Shown: positions 33,597-44,000 of the stretch, piece after piece
Layout: each line of letters starts with the position of its first letter
How positions within the stretch are numbered: position 1 is the stretch's first letter
Assembly (NCBI RefSeq): GCF_004341845.1
Contig: NZ_SLVB01000002.1
Coordinates: forward strand, 62,001 to 126,000
Length of the DNA stretch: 64,000 bases
Direction: 5' to 3'
Origin: Novosphingobium sp. PhB165
Lineage (GTDB): Bacteria; Pseudomonadota; Alphaproteobacteria; Sphingomonadales; Sphingomonadaceae
The notes under the pieces: generated by a model
The model's database searches: none
What the model was told of the DNA's origin: nothing
The model's input: the letters and a program-made list of their open reading frames with translations, nothing else
Translations under genes and position numbers: made by a program

Positions 33597-36205
33597 TGAA
33601 GGCCCTCTTCCCGATCACGCTCGCTCCCATCACCATCGCAATGGTTCTGGCGGCTCCCTCGGTTGCCGCGCAGGACTTGTCGGGTGAGGCCGATCCCGCC
33701 GTGCTCGCTGCCATCGCCAAGGCCGATCTGGCCGAGAAGGCGGATCAACTCCAGAGCACCGCGCCTGCCGCCAAGGCCATGGGCCTGCCTGCCTATGACT
33801 GGTGGAACGAGGGGCTTCACGGCCTTGCCCGCAACGGCGTTGCCACCGTGTTCCCGCAGGCTGTCGGCTTGGCGGCCACGTTCGATCCCGCACTGATGGA
33901 GCAGGTTGGCACGGTCGTTTCGACCGAAGCGCGTGCCAAGTTCAACGCCGGGCCGGTGAACGCCGACCGGCGCATCTACGAAGGGCTGACGATCTGGTCG
34001 CCCAACATCAACATCTTCCGCGACCCGCGCTGGGGCCGGGGGCAGGAGACCTACGGCGAGGACCCGTTCCTCACCGGCTCGTTGGCAGTGGGCTTCATCA
34101 AGGGTCTTCAGGGCCCCGATCCGCTCCACCCGCGCGTGATCGCCACGCCGAAGCACTTCGCGGTCCACTCGGGCCCCGAGGCCGGGCGCGACAGCTTTGA
34201 CGTAGACGTCAGCCCGCAGGACCGCGAGGCGACGTATACGCCCGCGTTCCGCATGGCAGTGACACAGGGCAAGCCGCTCTCGCTGATGTGCGCTTACAAC
34301 TCCACGCACGGCACGCCGGTCTGCGCGGACGAGGCGCTGTTGACCACGCGGCTGCGGCAGGACTGGGGCTTCAAGGGCTTCGTCGTGTCGGACTGCGACG
34401 CGGTGGCGAACATCTGGATGTTCCACAATTACCGCTACGACGCGGCCGAGGCTTCCGCTGCGGCGGTGAAGGCCGGGACGGACCTCGATTGCGGCACGAC
34501 ATATGCGGCGCTGACGCAGGCCGTGGCGCGCGGCCTGCTGAGCGAGGCGGACGTGGACCGTGCGCTCGCGCGTTCGCTGGAGGCGCGTTACAAGCTGGGC
34601 ATCGCCTTCGGCGCGAGCAATCCGTGGGGCAAGATCAAGCCTTCCGAGGTCAACACGCCCGCGCACCGCGCACTGGCGCTGGAAGCTGCGCGCAAGGCCA
34701 TCGTCCTGCTCCAGAACGAGAACGGCAGGCTGCCGCTGAAGGCGGGCACTCGCCTTGCCGTGATCGGCACCAATGCCGACGATCTTGCGGTGATAGAGGC
34801 CAATTACCACGGCACCGCCGCCGACCCGGTGACGCCGCTGGAAGGCATCCGCCGCCAGTTCGGCGCGGCGAACGTCGCTTATGCGCAAGGCTCCGTCCTT
34901 GCCGAGGGCGCGCCGGTCGTCGTGCCGGAAACGGCGCTTGTCGCGGACGGCAAGCCGGGGCTCAGGGCCGAATACTTCGACCTTTCGGGCAAGCAGGCAT
35001 TCGTGCGGCAGGACCGGCGGGTGGACTTCAACCTCACCCGCATGGCTCCCAAGGGGCTGGACGCAGCGGGCTTCAAGGCGCGCTGGAGCGGATCGCTGGT
35101 CCCGCCGGGGCCGGGAACCTACCGCCTCGCGCTCGATATTCCGGCTTGCTGGAAGGACTGCAAGCGGCACGATGAGGTACGCCTGAGTGTCGGGGGCAAG
35201 CAGCTTCACGCCGGGATGCTCGGCAAGCAGCGGGTCGAATTCGAACTCGCCCTTGACGGGACGCCGCAGCCGATCAGCCTCGAACTCGACCATTACGGCG
35301 AGGACGAGGGCCTGCGCCTGATGTGGCTGCCGCCCGCAGCCGCGCAGCGCGCAGAGGCGCTGAAGGCGGCAGGGCAGGCCGATGCCGTGGTCGCCGTGCT
35401 GGGCCTCTCGCCCGATCTGGAGGGCGAGGCGCTTCAGGTTCAGGTGCCGGGCTTCGTCGGCGGCGACCGCAGCGACATTGCCTTGCCCGAACCGCAAGCC
35501 GAACTGCTGGCGGCGCTCAAGGCCACCGGCAAGCCGGTGATCGTGGTGCTGACGAGCGGCAGCGCCGTCTCGATTGATAACACCATGGCCGATGCGGTGA
35601 TGGAGGCCTGGTATCCGGGCGAGGAAGGCGGCACTGCCATTGCCGAGACTCTGGCCGGACGCAACAACCCCTCGGGCCGCCTGCCGGTGACGTTCTATCG
35701 TTCGACCACCGATCTGCCCGCCTTCGTCGACTATTCGATGAAGGAGCGCACGTACCGCTACTTCACCGGCACGCCGTTGTGGGGCTTTGGCCATGGCCTG
35801 AGCTACACGACTTACGGCTACGAGGGCGCCAAGGTCTCCGCGCCGGGCATCGGCCAGCCGGTCACGGTTACCGCCACGCTGCGCAACCTCGGCGCGATGG
35901 CGGGCGAGGAAGTGGTGCAGGCCTATGTCGTGCCGCCGGTGATCGAGCACCATCCGGTCATGACGCAGGGCGTGTTGCAGCGCCAGCTTGCCGCCTTCAC
36001 GCGGGTCTCGCTGGCACCGGGCAAGTCGCGGGAGGTCACGCTGACGATCGATCCGCGCAGCATCTCCGTGGTGGACCGCAAGGGCACGCGAAAGGTCGTT
36101 CCGGGCGACTACAAGGTGTGGATCGGCGGCGGCCAGCCGGGCGACGGCGCGGGCGCATGGGCGCAGTTCACCCTGACCGGGCAGGAACTGGAACTCCCGA
36201 AGTGA
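33596..36205 (+). CDS. GH3 glycosidase with PA14 insertion (xylosidase/glucosidase type)
   Basis: 869 residues. Signal peptide ends at SVAAQ (about residue 23). The GH3 barrel has [22 protein letters not shown], a motif of xylosidase-like GH3 enzymes, and the nucleophile is D266 in [18 protein letters not shown] gives the usual KH pair. A PA14 lectin-like insert (about 450-570, [15 protein letters not shown]) sits inside the second domain, and a fibronectin-III-like domain ends the protein. Substrate is uncertain: beta-xylose or beta-glucose. In an N-glycan locus, removal of plant core beta-1,2-xylose is an attractive possibility (inference). It overlaps the upstream stop (TGATG) and the next possible GTG start. 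Confidence 0.92.
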   Translation: MKALFPITLAPITIAMVLAAPSVAAQDLSGEADPAVLAAIAKADLAEKADQLQSTAPAAKAMGLPAYDWWNEGLHGLARNGVATVFPQAVGLAATFDPALMEQVGTVVSTEARAKFNAGPVNADRRIYEGLTIWSPNINIFRDPRWGRGQETYGEDPFLTGSLAVGFIKGLQGPDPLHPRVIATPKHFAVHSGPEAGRDSFDVDVSPQDREATYTPAFRMAVTQGKPLSLMCAYNSTHGTPVCADEALLTTRLRQDWGFKGFVVSDCDAVANIWMFHNYRYDAAEASAAAVKAGTDLDCGTTYAALTQAVARGLLSEADVDRALARSLEARYKLGIAFGASNPWGKIKPSEVNTPAHRALALEAARKAIVLLQNENGRLPLKAGTRLAVIGTNADDLAVIEANYHGTAADPVTPLEGIRRQFGAANVAYAQGSVLAEGAPVVVPETALVADGKPGLRAEYFDLSGKQAFVRQDRRVDFNLTRMAPKGLDAAGFKARWSGSLVPPGPGTYRLALDIPACWKDCKRHDEVRLSVGGKQLHAGMLGKQRVEFELALDGTPQPISLELDHYGEDEGLRLMWLPPAAAQRAEALKAAGQADAVVAVLGLSPDLEGEALQVQVPGFVGGDRSDIALPEPQAELLAALKATGKPVIVVLTSGSAVSIDNTMADAVMEAWYPGEEGGTAIAETLAGRNNPSGRLPVTFYRSTTDLPAFVDYSMKERTYRYFTGTPLWGFGHGLSYTTYGYEGAKVSAPGIGQPVTVTATLRNLGAMAGEEVVQAYVVPPVIEHHPVMTQGVLQRQLAAFTRVSLAPGKSREVTLTIDPRSISVVDRKGTRKVVPGDYKVWIGGGQPGDGAGAWAQFTLTGQELELPK

Positions 36206-36216
36206 CGAGCGAAACT

Positions 36217-37674
36217 ATGAAGACGATCATGAACCTCGACCGGCGCGGTGCGCTTGCCGGGGTTGCTGCGGGCGCCGCCAGCCTCGCCCTTCCGGGTGCG
36301 GCCCGGGCGGCGACGATCCCCATGCCCGCAGGCGGAGGCCGCCCGCCGGTGTCAGAGCGCCGCTATGTCAGCCGCGCGGTGGAGGCGGAGATCGACCGCG
36401 TATCGCGCAAGATCGCCGATCCCAAGCTGCGCGCGATGTTCGTGGGCTGCTATCCCAACACGCTCGACACCACCGTCTACATGGACACAGTGGACGGCCG
36501 CCCGGATGCTTTCGTCATCACTGGCGACATCCCCTGCCTCTGGCTGCGCGACAGCACGGCGCAAGTGCTGCCTTACCTCCATCTGGTGAACAAGGACCCG
36601 GCGCTGACCGCGCTGTTCCGGGGCCTGATCGCCCGCCAGTCGCGCTCGATCCTCATCGATCCTTACGCCAATGCTTTCATGCGCGATCCTTCGCAGAAGA
36701 CGAACCTCTCGTGGGCGCTGAAGGACGATACCGAGATGAAGCCCGGCGTCGCCGAGCGCAAATGGGAGATCGACTCGCTTTGCTATGCAATGCGGCTCGG
36801 CTTCCGGTACTGGCGCCAGACGCGCGACAAGGTCCCCTTCGACGAGACTTGGGCCGATGCCTCGCGGGCCTGCGTGCGCACCTTGCGCGAACAGCAGCGC
36901 AAGGGATCGCCCGGCCCCTATCGCTTCCGCCGCACCAGCAATCGGCCGAGCGAGACACTGCAACTGGACGGCTGGGGCGCGCCGAGCCGCGCGGTGGGGC
37001 TGATCCACTGCGGCTTCCGCCCCTCGGACGATTCCTGCGCTTATCCGTTCCTGATCCCTGCGAACCTTTTCGCGGTGACGGCCCTGCGCGAGATGGCCAG
37101 CGTGGCCGAGCAGGCGCGCGGCGATACCGCGCTCGCCGCCGACGCCCGTTCGCTGGCGGACGAGGTGGATGCAGCGTTGCGCCAATGGGGCACGATGCTG
37201 CTGCCCGATGGCCGCCGCGTCTGGGCCTACGAAGTGGATGGCTTCGGCAACGCGATGTTCATGGACGATGCCAATGTCCCCTCGCTGCTGGGTCTGGCCT
37301 TCCTCGAATGCGTGCCCGCGACTGATCCGCTCTGGCGGACGACGGCCGATGCCTGCTGGTCCGATGCGAACCCCTATTTCTTCCGGGGATCGAAGATCGA
37401 GGGCATCGGCGGGCCGCATGTCGGGCTTGGGCAAGTCTGGCCGATGAGCCTGATCGTGCGCGCGCTGTCCAGCAGCGATCCTCAAGTGATCCGCGCGATG
37501 CTGCGCATGCTGCGCGACACCGATGCGGGCACCGGCTTCATCCACGAGGCGGTGGACAGCAACGACCCTGCCAAATTCACGCGCGACTGGTTCGCCTGGG
37601 CCAATGGCCTCTTCGGCGAACTGCTGGTCAAGCTGGCCGATACCCAGCCGCAACTGCTCTCTGCCCCGCTCTGA
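36217..37674 (+). CDS. GH125 exo-alpha-1,6-mannosidase
   Basis: 485 residues of the metal-independent GH125 (formerly DUF1237) family. An export signal resembling a Tat peptide is present ([21 protein letters not shown]). Family motifs include [31 protein letters not shown] and [16 protein letters not shown]. Likely catalytic acids are D272 or D271 ([12 protein letters not shown]) and E444 ([11 protein letters not shown]). It cleaves alpha-1,6-mannose from high-mannose or trimmed N-glycans. An alternative GTG start at 36202 overlaps the GH3 stop (GTGA), in the style of the other junctions of this operon; either is possible. Confidence 0.94.
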   Translation: MKTIMNLDRRGALAGVAAGAASLALPGAARAATIPMPAGGGRPPVSERRYVSRAVEAEIDRVSRKIADPKLRAMFVGCYPNTLDTTVYMDTVDGRPDAFVITGDIPCLWLRDSTAQVLPYLHLVNKDPALTALFRGLIARQSRSILIDPYANAFMRDPSQKTNLSWALKDDTEMKPGVAERKWEIDSLCYAMRLGFRYWRQTRDKVPFDETWADASRACVRTLREQQRKGSPGPYRFRRTSNRPSETLQLDGWGAPSRAVGLIHCGFRPSDDSCAYPFLIPANLFAVTALREMASVAEQARGDTALAADARSLADEVDAALRQWGTMLLPDGRRVWAYEVDGFGNAMFMDDANVPSLLGLAFLECVPATDPLWRTTADACWSDANPYFFRGSKIEGIGGPHVGLGQVWPMSLIVRALSSSDPQVIRAMLRMLRDTDAGTGFIHEAVDSNDPAKFTRDWFAWANGLFGELLVKLADTQPQLLSAPL

Positions 37675-37715
37675 CCAGAGCGTTCCGGCACACCTGCTCC
37701 CCACAAGGACTGACG

Positions 37716-39647
37716 ATGGACTTTTCCCGCCGCCGCTTTCTGGCCACTTCCGCCGTCGCGACTGCCGCGCTCGGCGCCGATGCCGCGCAGGCCGCGCGCC
37801 CGAAGCTGGGTGAGGTCGGGGCGCCCGCACCCTCCGGCGCCGTTCCGAGTGAGCGGCAATGGAAGTGGCACGGGCACGAGATGTACGCCTTCATCCACTT
37901 CGCGATGAACACGTTCACCGACAAGGAATGGGGCTACGGAGACGAGGACCCGAAGTGGTTCAACCCCACCGATTTCAACGCCGACCAGATCGTGGCGGCA
38001 GCGAAAGCGGCGGGCATGCGCGGCGTGATCCTGACCGCCAAGCACCATGACGGCTTCTGCCTGTGGCAGACCCAGACCACCGAGCACTCGATCCGCAACA
38101 GCCCCTACAAGCAGGGCAAGGGTGATATCGTCGCGGAAATGTCCGAGGCGAGCCGCAAAGCGGGCATGCTGTTCGGCCTCTACCTTTCGCCGTGGGATCG
38201 CAACCACGCGGAATATGGCCGCCCCGCCTATATCGACTATTACCGCACCCAGCTTACCGAGCTTTGCACCCGCTACGGCAAGCTGTTCGAAGTCTGGTTC
38301 GATGGCGCCAACGGCGGTGACGGCTACTACGGCGGCGCGCGCGAGGCCCGCAAGATCGACGCGCCGAAGTATTACAACTGGCCCTCGATCGTGAAGCTGG
38401 TCCACGAACTCCAGCCTGATGCCTGCACATTCGATCCGCTGGGCGCCGATGTCCGCTGGGTGGGCAACGAGGACGGCGTGGCGGGCGATCCCTGCTGGCC
38501 GACGATGCCCAACCGCCTCTACGAACAGGCCGTGGGCAATTCCGGCCTGCGCGGCGGCGAGCTTTGGTGGCCCGCCGAAACCGATGTCTCGATCCGGCCC
38601 GGCTGGTTCTATCACGCGGACGAGGACTCCAAGGTCAAGACCCCGGCGCGCCTGATCCGGCTCTACGACGAGTCGGTGGGGCGCGGCACCAATCTCAACC
38701 TGAACCTGCCGCCGGACCGGCGCGGCCGGATCGCCGATCAGGACGTGAAGATCCTCACCTCGTTCGGCGATGCGATCCGGGCCACGTTCGCTCGCGATCT
38801 GGCGCAGGGCAGTGTCGCCCATGCCAGCGCCACGCGCGGAAGCCGGTTCGCGGCAGCGAACGTGCTGGACGGACAGCGCGAGACTTATTGGTCCACGCCG
38901 GATGCCGTGCTCACACCGACGCTGACGCTCGACCTCGCGCCGGGTACGCGCTTCGACGTGGTGCGTCTGCGCGAATTCCTGCCGCTCGGCGTGCGCGTGA
39001 CGCGCTTCGCTGTCGAGGCGGAGATCGACGGCCAGTGGCAGCGCATTGCCGAAAAGGAATGCATCGGTGCCCAACGCATCCTGCGCCTGCCGCAGCCGAT
39101 CGCGCCGCGCCGCGTGCGGCTGGTCGTGCTGGAAGGCAGCGCGGCTCCGGCGATCTCGGAATTCGGGCTCTTCGCCAGCGTCGCGCCGGTGGACGTGCCG
39201 GTCATCGTTTCAACCGATCCCAGCGTGCTCGACACCACGAAGTGGTCGGTCGTCTCGGCCAGCGCCCCGCACGCCGAAGTGCTGCTGGACAATGATGCGG
39301 GCACGATCTGGAAGCAGCCCGCGCCGCAGCCGGGCCAGCCTGCCAACGTGACCGTGGACCTTGGCGCGCCGACCCGCCTTGGCGGCTTCACGCTCACGCC
39401 CTCGCGGCAGGTCATGGCGGATTCCGCGCCGCCGAAAGGCTACCTTGCCGAGACCAGCCTTGACGGCAAGACCTGGACGCGCGCCGCCGCGGGCGAGTTC
39501 GGCAATATTGCCTATGCGCTCTCGACTCAGCGGATCGCGTTCCCGGCCATGGTGGAGACCCGTTATCTGCGGCTCACATTCGCGGAAACAGCGCTTCCGG
39601 CAGGCAAGCTTGCCATCGCGGGCATCGGCGGTTTCATCGCCCGGTAA
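37716..39647 (+). CDS. GH29 alpha-L-fucosidase with discoidin-like domains
   Basis: 643 residues. A clear Tat signal is seen (SRRRFLATSAVATAALG). The GH29 barrel (about 40-350) contains AAGMRGVILTAKHHDGFCLW and the nucleophile D196 in EVWFDGANGGDG. Two C-terminal beta-sandwich segments (about 360-485 and 495-640) look like F5/8-type (discoidin) carbohydrate-binding modules. The catalytic subtype resembles GH29 members acting on alpha-1,3/1,4-fucose, though specificity is not provable here. It follows GH125 by 41 bases and is the last glycosidase; it converges on the GNAT gene with only 2 bases between stops. Confidence 0.93.
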   Translation: MDFSRRRFLATSAVATAALGADAAQAARPKLGEVGAPAPSGAVPSERQWKWHGHEMYAFIHFAMNTFTDKEWGYGDEDPKWFNPTDFNADQIVAAAKAAGMRGVILTAKHHDGFCLWQTQTTEHSIRNSPYKQGKGDIVAEMSEASRKAGMLFGLYLSPWDRNHAEYGRPAYIDYYRTQLTELCTRYGKLFEVWFDGANGGDGYYGGAREARKIDAPKYYNWPSIVKLVHELQPDACTFDPLGADVRWVGNEDGVAGDPCWPTMPNRLYEQAVGNSGLRGGELWWPAETDVSIRPGWFYHADEDSKVKTPARLIRLYDESVGRGTNLNLNLPPDRRGRIADQDVKILTSFGDAIRATFARDLAQGSVAHASATRGSRFAAANVLDGQRETYWSTPDAVLTPTLTLDLAPGTRFDVVRLREFLPLGVRVTRFAVEAEIDGQWQRIAEKECIGAQRILRLPQPIAPRRVRLVVLEGSAAPAISEFGLFASVAPVDVPVIVSTDPSVLDTTKWSVVSASAPHAEVLLDNDAGTIWKQPAPQPGQPANVTVDLGAPTRLGGFTLTPSRQVMADSAPPKGYLAETSLDGKTWTRAAAGEFGNIAYALSTQRIAFPAMVETRYLRLTFAETALPAGKLAIAGIGGFIAR

Positions 39648-39649
39648 GG

Positions 39650-40174
39650 CTAGATCTGCCGGTACATGTAGGTGGTGGCATGCCGGGCCTTCCCGTCGGG
39701 GTCCCAGGCGAAGTCAGGAATGATTCCGGCGACCTTGAAGCCGGCCGAGGCATAGAGCGGCTCGGCAATGTCTCCCGTTCTCGTGTCCAGCGTGACGAGG
39801 GTCTTGCCGAGCTTCCGCGCGCTGTCGAGCGCCCGGTTCATGAGAGCCCGCCCGATGCCAAGCCGGCGGACTCCTGGATGGACGATCATCTTTGCAATCT
39901 CGCAGCGATGCAACTGGTTCGGGGGCATCGCCGTGATGAGCTGGACGGTTCCGACGATCTCGTTGCCGCGCTCTGCTCCGAACAATAGCCGTCGCCCGGC
40001 CGCGACCTCGGGCAGAACATCGCCCATCCAAAAGCCCTCGGCATCGTCCCGGGACAGCGGCGCCATGAAGCTGATGGACGCGCCATCGCCGACGCTGTCG
40101 GCAAGGATCCGGGACAGCGAGGTAACGCATTTCTCAAGCGCCTGAGCGTCAAGCGCGACAACCTTCGTTTCCAT
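39650..40174 (-). CDS. GNAT-family N-acetyltransferase
   Basis: 174 residues with a GNAT fold. The acetyl-CoA site is seen in IAKMIVHPGVRRLGIGRALMNRAL (about 94-117), with the R/Q-x-x-G-x-G/A signature as RRLGIG. The end has the family's LYASAGFKVAGIIPD turn and a closing HATTYMYRQI strand. The substrate is unknown; a small amine or antibiotic-like compound is typical. ATG at 40174 is chosen with GAGG upstream. It follows the XRE-cupin gene by 13 bases on the same strand, so the two form an operon, an arrangement often seen for a regulator and a small metabolite-modifying enzyme. Confidence 0.9.
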   Translation of the reverse strand: METKVVALDAQALEKCVTSLSRILADSVGDGASISFMAPLSRDDAEGFWMGDVLPEVAAGRRLLFGAERGNEIVGTVQLITAMPPNQLHRCEIAKMIVHPGVRRLGIGRALMNRALDSARKLGKTLVTLDTRTGDIAEPLYASAGFKVAGIIPDFAWDPDGKARHATTYMYRQI

Positions 40175-40187
40175 TTCGAGCCGTTCC

Positions 40188-40745
40188 TCAGGCCAGAGCG
40201 ATGATGTAGCGGGCCGGTTGATCGCCGGTCTCGAAGCAGGACGCACCCTGCAGGCGGTACCTCAGGCAGTCGCCCGGACGCAGTTCGTACCGCACCCCAT
40301 CGACAGTGAGAGTGAGCGCCCCGGTCAGGAGGAGCAGGTGATGTTCGTGCCCCGGAAATGCCGGTTGATCGTAAGCAATGTGCTGGCCGGGCGCGATCTC
40401 GCACTCGATCAATTCCAGCTTCAACCGGCCGCTCGGAGGCGAGACGGCGCGGCGGGTGAACCCGCTATCCCGGTCTGACCAGATACTCTGCTCCGCATGA
40501 CGGACCAGTGGCGGAAAATCGCGTTCGAGCGGGGCAAAAAGCTGAGAGAGTGGAAGCGCGAAGGCGGTGGCCAGCCGGCCGAGGGTTTCGGCCGTGGGGC
40601 TGACTTCTGCGTTCTCGATCCGCGACAGCGTGGCGCGGCTGACCCCGCTCTTCGCGGCGAGATCCTGCAGGCTGAGGCCATGATCGGTCCGAAGCAGCCG
40701 GATGTGATCGGCCAAGGCGCGATAAGGATGAATGGCATGTTCCAT
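40188..40745 (-). CDS. XRE-family regulator with cupin domain
   Basis: 185 residues. An N-terminal Cro/CI-type helix-turn-helix (about 8-62) contains IRLLRTDHGLSLQDLAAKSGVSRATLSRIENAEVSPTAETL split over two helices, and is followed by a cupin barrel (about 100-182, with AFPGHEHHLLLLTGALTL and LRPGDCLRYRL). Such proteins sense small ligands through the cupin and repress their own operon. The ATG at 40745 has only a weak ribosome site; a perfect inverted repeat lies 10-23 bases upstream and may be its operator. It is co-oriented with the GNAT gene. Confidence 0.9.
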   Translation of the reverse strand: MEHAIHPYRALADHIRLLRTDHGLSLQDLAAKSGVSRATLSRIENAEVSPTAETLGRLATAFALPLSQLFAPLERDFPPLVRHAEQSIWSDRDSGFTRRAVSPPSGRLKLELIECEIAPGQHIAYDQPAFPGHEHHLLLLTGALTLTVDGVRYELRPGDCLRYRLQGASCFETGDQPARYIIALA

Positions 40746-40754
40746 ATACGAGAT

Positions 40755-40768
40755 ATATTCCCGAATAT
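40755..40768. promoter_or_regulatory. candidate XRE-cupin operator
   Basis: Perfect inverted repeat ATATTC-CC-GAATAT, 10 bases upstream of the XRE-cupin start codon. Position and symmetry suit autoregulation by a dimeric helix-turn-helix protein. Confidence 0.45.
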
Positions 40769-40771
40769 GAA

Positions 40772-40936
40772 ATGATTCGCAATTGGACAATCCAAGATTT
40801 CGCGCAGTCGTGGATGCAGATTGTGGGCCTCGAAACGAGCGGGTTTCGGGAAGGCAGCGCCACCGCCGGTCGCATAAGCCGCGATGACCTTGCTGCCGTC
40901 AAACGCTGCGTCGACTATGTCACACAAAGCGGCTGA
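40772..40936 (+). CDS. possible 54-residue small protein
   Basis: Open frame of 54 codons starting MIRNWTIQDFAQSWMQIVGL and ending CVDYVTQSG. It has balanced, non-repetitive composition and an amphipathic look, unlike the arginine-rich shadow frames nearby. There is no strong ribosome site before the ATG, and the frame overlaps the XRE operator region on the opposite strand. I recognise no family. It may be a genuine short gene, a remnant or chance. Confidence 0.25.
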   Translation: MIRNWTIQDFAQSWMQIVGLETSGFREGSATAGRISRDDLAAVKRCVDYVTQSG

Positions 40937-40970
40937 CTAACTAAGTAACCAGTCGCTCCAAGTATTTATG

Positions 40971-40982
40971 CTTAGTACTAAG
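40971..40982. promoter_or_regulatory. perfect 12-base palindrome upstream of the adhesin
   Basis: CTTAGTACTAAG, fully self-complementary, 68 bases before the adhesin start and followed by a T-run. A plausible operator for control of the adhesin operon. Confidence 0.4.
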
Positions 40983-41049
40983 GGTTTTTCCGGATGGCTG
41001 CGTCAACAGGAGGAAAGTAGATAATACAACGGGTGGGCAGCGAGGCTTT

Positions 41050-44000
41050 ATGCACGGATCTGCACATGTTCGCTCAGCTATGCTGAGCACCACGATCCTG
41101 AAAAGACTGCTCCGGAGCGGCGCGCGCGGAGTACTTCCGGCGGGCGGGATGGCGGTCCCTCTGCTCCTTTCCCTGGCGACGCCTTGTCTGGCGCAAACCG
41201 CCCCGCTGCCGACAGGCGGCGTGTTCGCGGGCGGCTCTGGCACCATCGCCACGTCCGGCTCGACGATGACGATCACGCAGGGCTCGGCCCGCGCGGTGAT
41301 CGACTGGAAGGACTTCTCGATCGGGGCGGACCGCACCGTCCAGATCAACAATGCGGCCGGCGCCACGCTCAACCGCGTGATGGGCGGGCAGCTTTCGCAA
41401 ATCGACGGGACGCTCTCGGCAACCGGCTCGGTCTATCTGATGAACCCCGCCGGGATGATCGTGGGGCCGGGGGGCAAAGTGCTTACCGGGGGCAGCTTCG
41501 TCGGCACCACGCGCCAGATCGATCCCGGCCAGTTCATGGCGGGCGGGGCAGTACGCGCTGCCGGCAATTCGCCGGGCGGAATCGACAATCAGGGCACCAT
41601 CAGTGCCGAGAACGGCAGCGTCGTCCTGATCGCGCGCTCGGTTACGAACAGCGGCCTTATCAGTGCCGCGCAGGGCCGTGTGACTTTGGCGGCGGCGGAC
41701 GATGTGCTTCTGGCGACGACCGACGGCAAGGCGGACGGCATCTACGTCTCCTACGGTGCCGGTGGCGGCGACGTGACCCAGACCGGCCGGATCGAGGCGG
41801 CGGCAGTGGCGCTCAAGGCGGCCAACGGCAATATCTTCGCGCTGGCGGGCAATCGTGACGGTCTTGTAAAGGCCACGGGCACCGCGACGATTGACGGCCA
41901 GCTCTGGCTGACCGCGCCTTCGGGCACCGTGGATGTCGGCGGCACGCTCTCCGCCACGCGCGCGGATGGCAGCGGCGGCACCGTTGGCGTCAACGGCGCG
42001 CAAGTCCAACTGGCCGGAAGCGCCGATATCCGCGCGACGGGGACCGGCGGCGGCGAAGTGCTTGTCGGCACGTCCGGCTATGCCAGCGGTGCGAATATTG
42101 CCCAGTCGACCACGATTGCCGATGGCGCCCGGATAACGGCGGGCGGCCCGCAAGGTGGCGGGCTGATCGAGACTTCCGGTCACAGCTTCAGCGTCGGCGC
42201 GGCCACGGTTTCAGCAGGCACCGGCGGCAACTGGCTGATCGACCCGGATGATCTGGTGATTGATGCCACGGCGGCCTCCACGATCGTCGGTACGTTGAAC
42301 ACCGGCACCAACGTCACGCAGCAGACGAGTGCCAGCGGCACGGGCGGCCTGGGCGACATTACCGTTGCCGCGCCGATCGTCTGGACCGGCACCGGTACGC
42401 TTACGCTCGATGCCTACCGCGACGTGGTTGTCGGCCAGATGATCTCGGGTGTGGGTGAACTGGAGATCGATGCCGGGCGCAATGTTACCGTAAACGCCCC
42501 GATCTCGGTCGGGCAGACGCTGTTCTCGCTGCCGGGGACGCTGACTCTTGCGGCCGGTAGTTCGATCACCACCAACGGTTACATCGGACTGGAGACGGGC
42601 ACTTTCGTGAACAATGCGGGCGCCGGTGCGCTCACGTCCAGAACGGCCGACTGGTTCGTCGCCTCCAACGATCCCGCGAACGATACCGACGGCGGCCTGA
42701 TCCCCGATTACTATTCCTACGCCTACGACGGCCTGACCGCGTTCCCGGCTCCCGGCAACGGGCGGTTTTACCGCGTGACGCCCAGTGTCAGTTTCACGCT
42801 GGGGCCGGTGGTGAAGGATTATGACGGCACGACGCTGGCCACGCTCAACGACAGCAACACTACTGTCACGGGCATTATCAACAATGACGTATGGACGCTC
42901 GACGGGGCTTATGCCGACAAGAACGCCGGCACCGGCATTGCCGTAACGGCGAGCAATTTCCAGGCGACCCACAATGGCATACCGGTCTACAACTATGCCG
43001 TAACGACACCTAGCGTGACCGACACGGTCGGTACGATCAACCGGGTGGCTTTGACGGCGGCGATCGTCGGTACGCCGACGAAGACCTACAACGCCACCAC
43101 GGCAGTCTCGCTCACCGCCGCCAATTTCGCGCTGACAGGTGTCGTGACCGGCGAGACCATCAATGTCTCCAACGCGGCGACGGCGGCGTACGATTCCCCC
43201 AACGCGGGCGCGCGGACCGTCAATGCAACTTTCACCACGCCGAACTTCAGTGCCGGTTCGGGCACCAGCCTGTCCAACTATATCCTGCCCACCATCGCGA
43301 CCGGGGCGGGGCTGATCAATCCGGCCTCGCTGCTGGTCAGCGGCATCGTCGCGCAGGACAAGGTCTACGACAGCACCACCAATGCCGTTCTCAATACCAC
43401 CGGCGCCTCGGTCTTCGGCGTGGTGGGCAGCGACGATGTCACGCTGGACTTCGCGGGCGCGACCGGCGTCTTCGCGACCAAGAACGTGGGCACCGCGATC
43501 CCCGTTACCGCCACCGGCATTACGCTGAGCGGGTCGTCCGCCGGGAATTACGTGGTTTCGCAGCCGAGCGGGCTTTCGGCCGATATCACGCGGGCATCTC
43601 TGGTCGTTACCGGGATCACGGCGAACGACAAGATCTATGACGGTACGTTCTTTGCCGACGTCAACACTTCGGGGCTGCAGATTTCCGGCCTCTATTCGCG
43701 CGATGTGGTCGTCCCGATTTCCACGCCGGGGGCGCAGATCACCTTTGCCCAGAAAGATGTGGGACAAGGCATTCCCGTTACGATCAGCGGGATCGTCTTG
43801 AGCGGAGCCGACGCCGGCAACTACAATCTCAGCTTCTCCTCCTCGCTGACGGCCGCCATCACTCCAAGGCCGCTGACGCTGACCGGCAACGGCATGCCGA
43901 CCAAGATCTATGACGGCACCACCAATGCGGTCGTGGACAGCAGCCAGGTTGCGCTGGGCAATGTGGTCGCGGGCGAATCCATCTCGCTGTCGCAGGCTTC

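Larger units (their letters stand above)
40746..41049. other. divergent control region between XRE-cupin and the giant adhesin
   Basis: 304 bases. It contains the XRE operator candidate (40755-40768), a possible 54-codon frame (40772-40936), a perfect 12-base palindrome (40971-40982) and the adhesin leader. It is AT-richer than its surroundings around 40937-40990. Confidence 0.5.
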
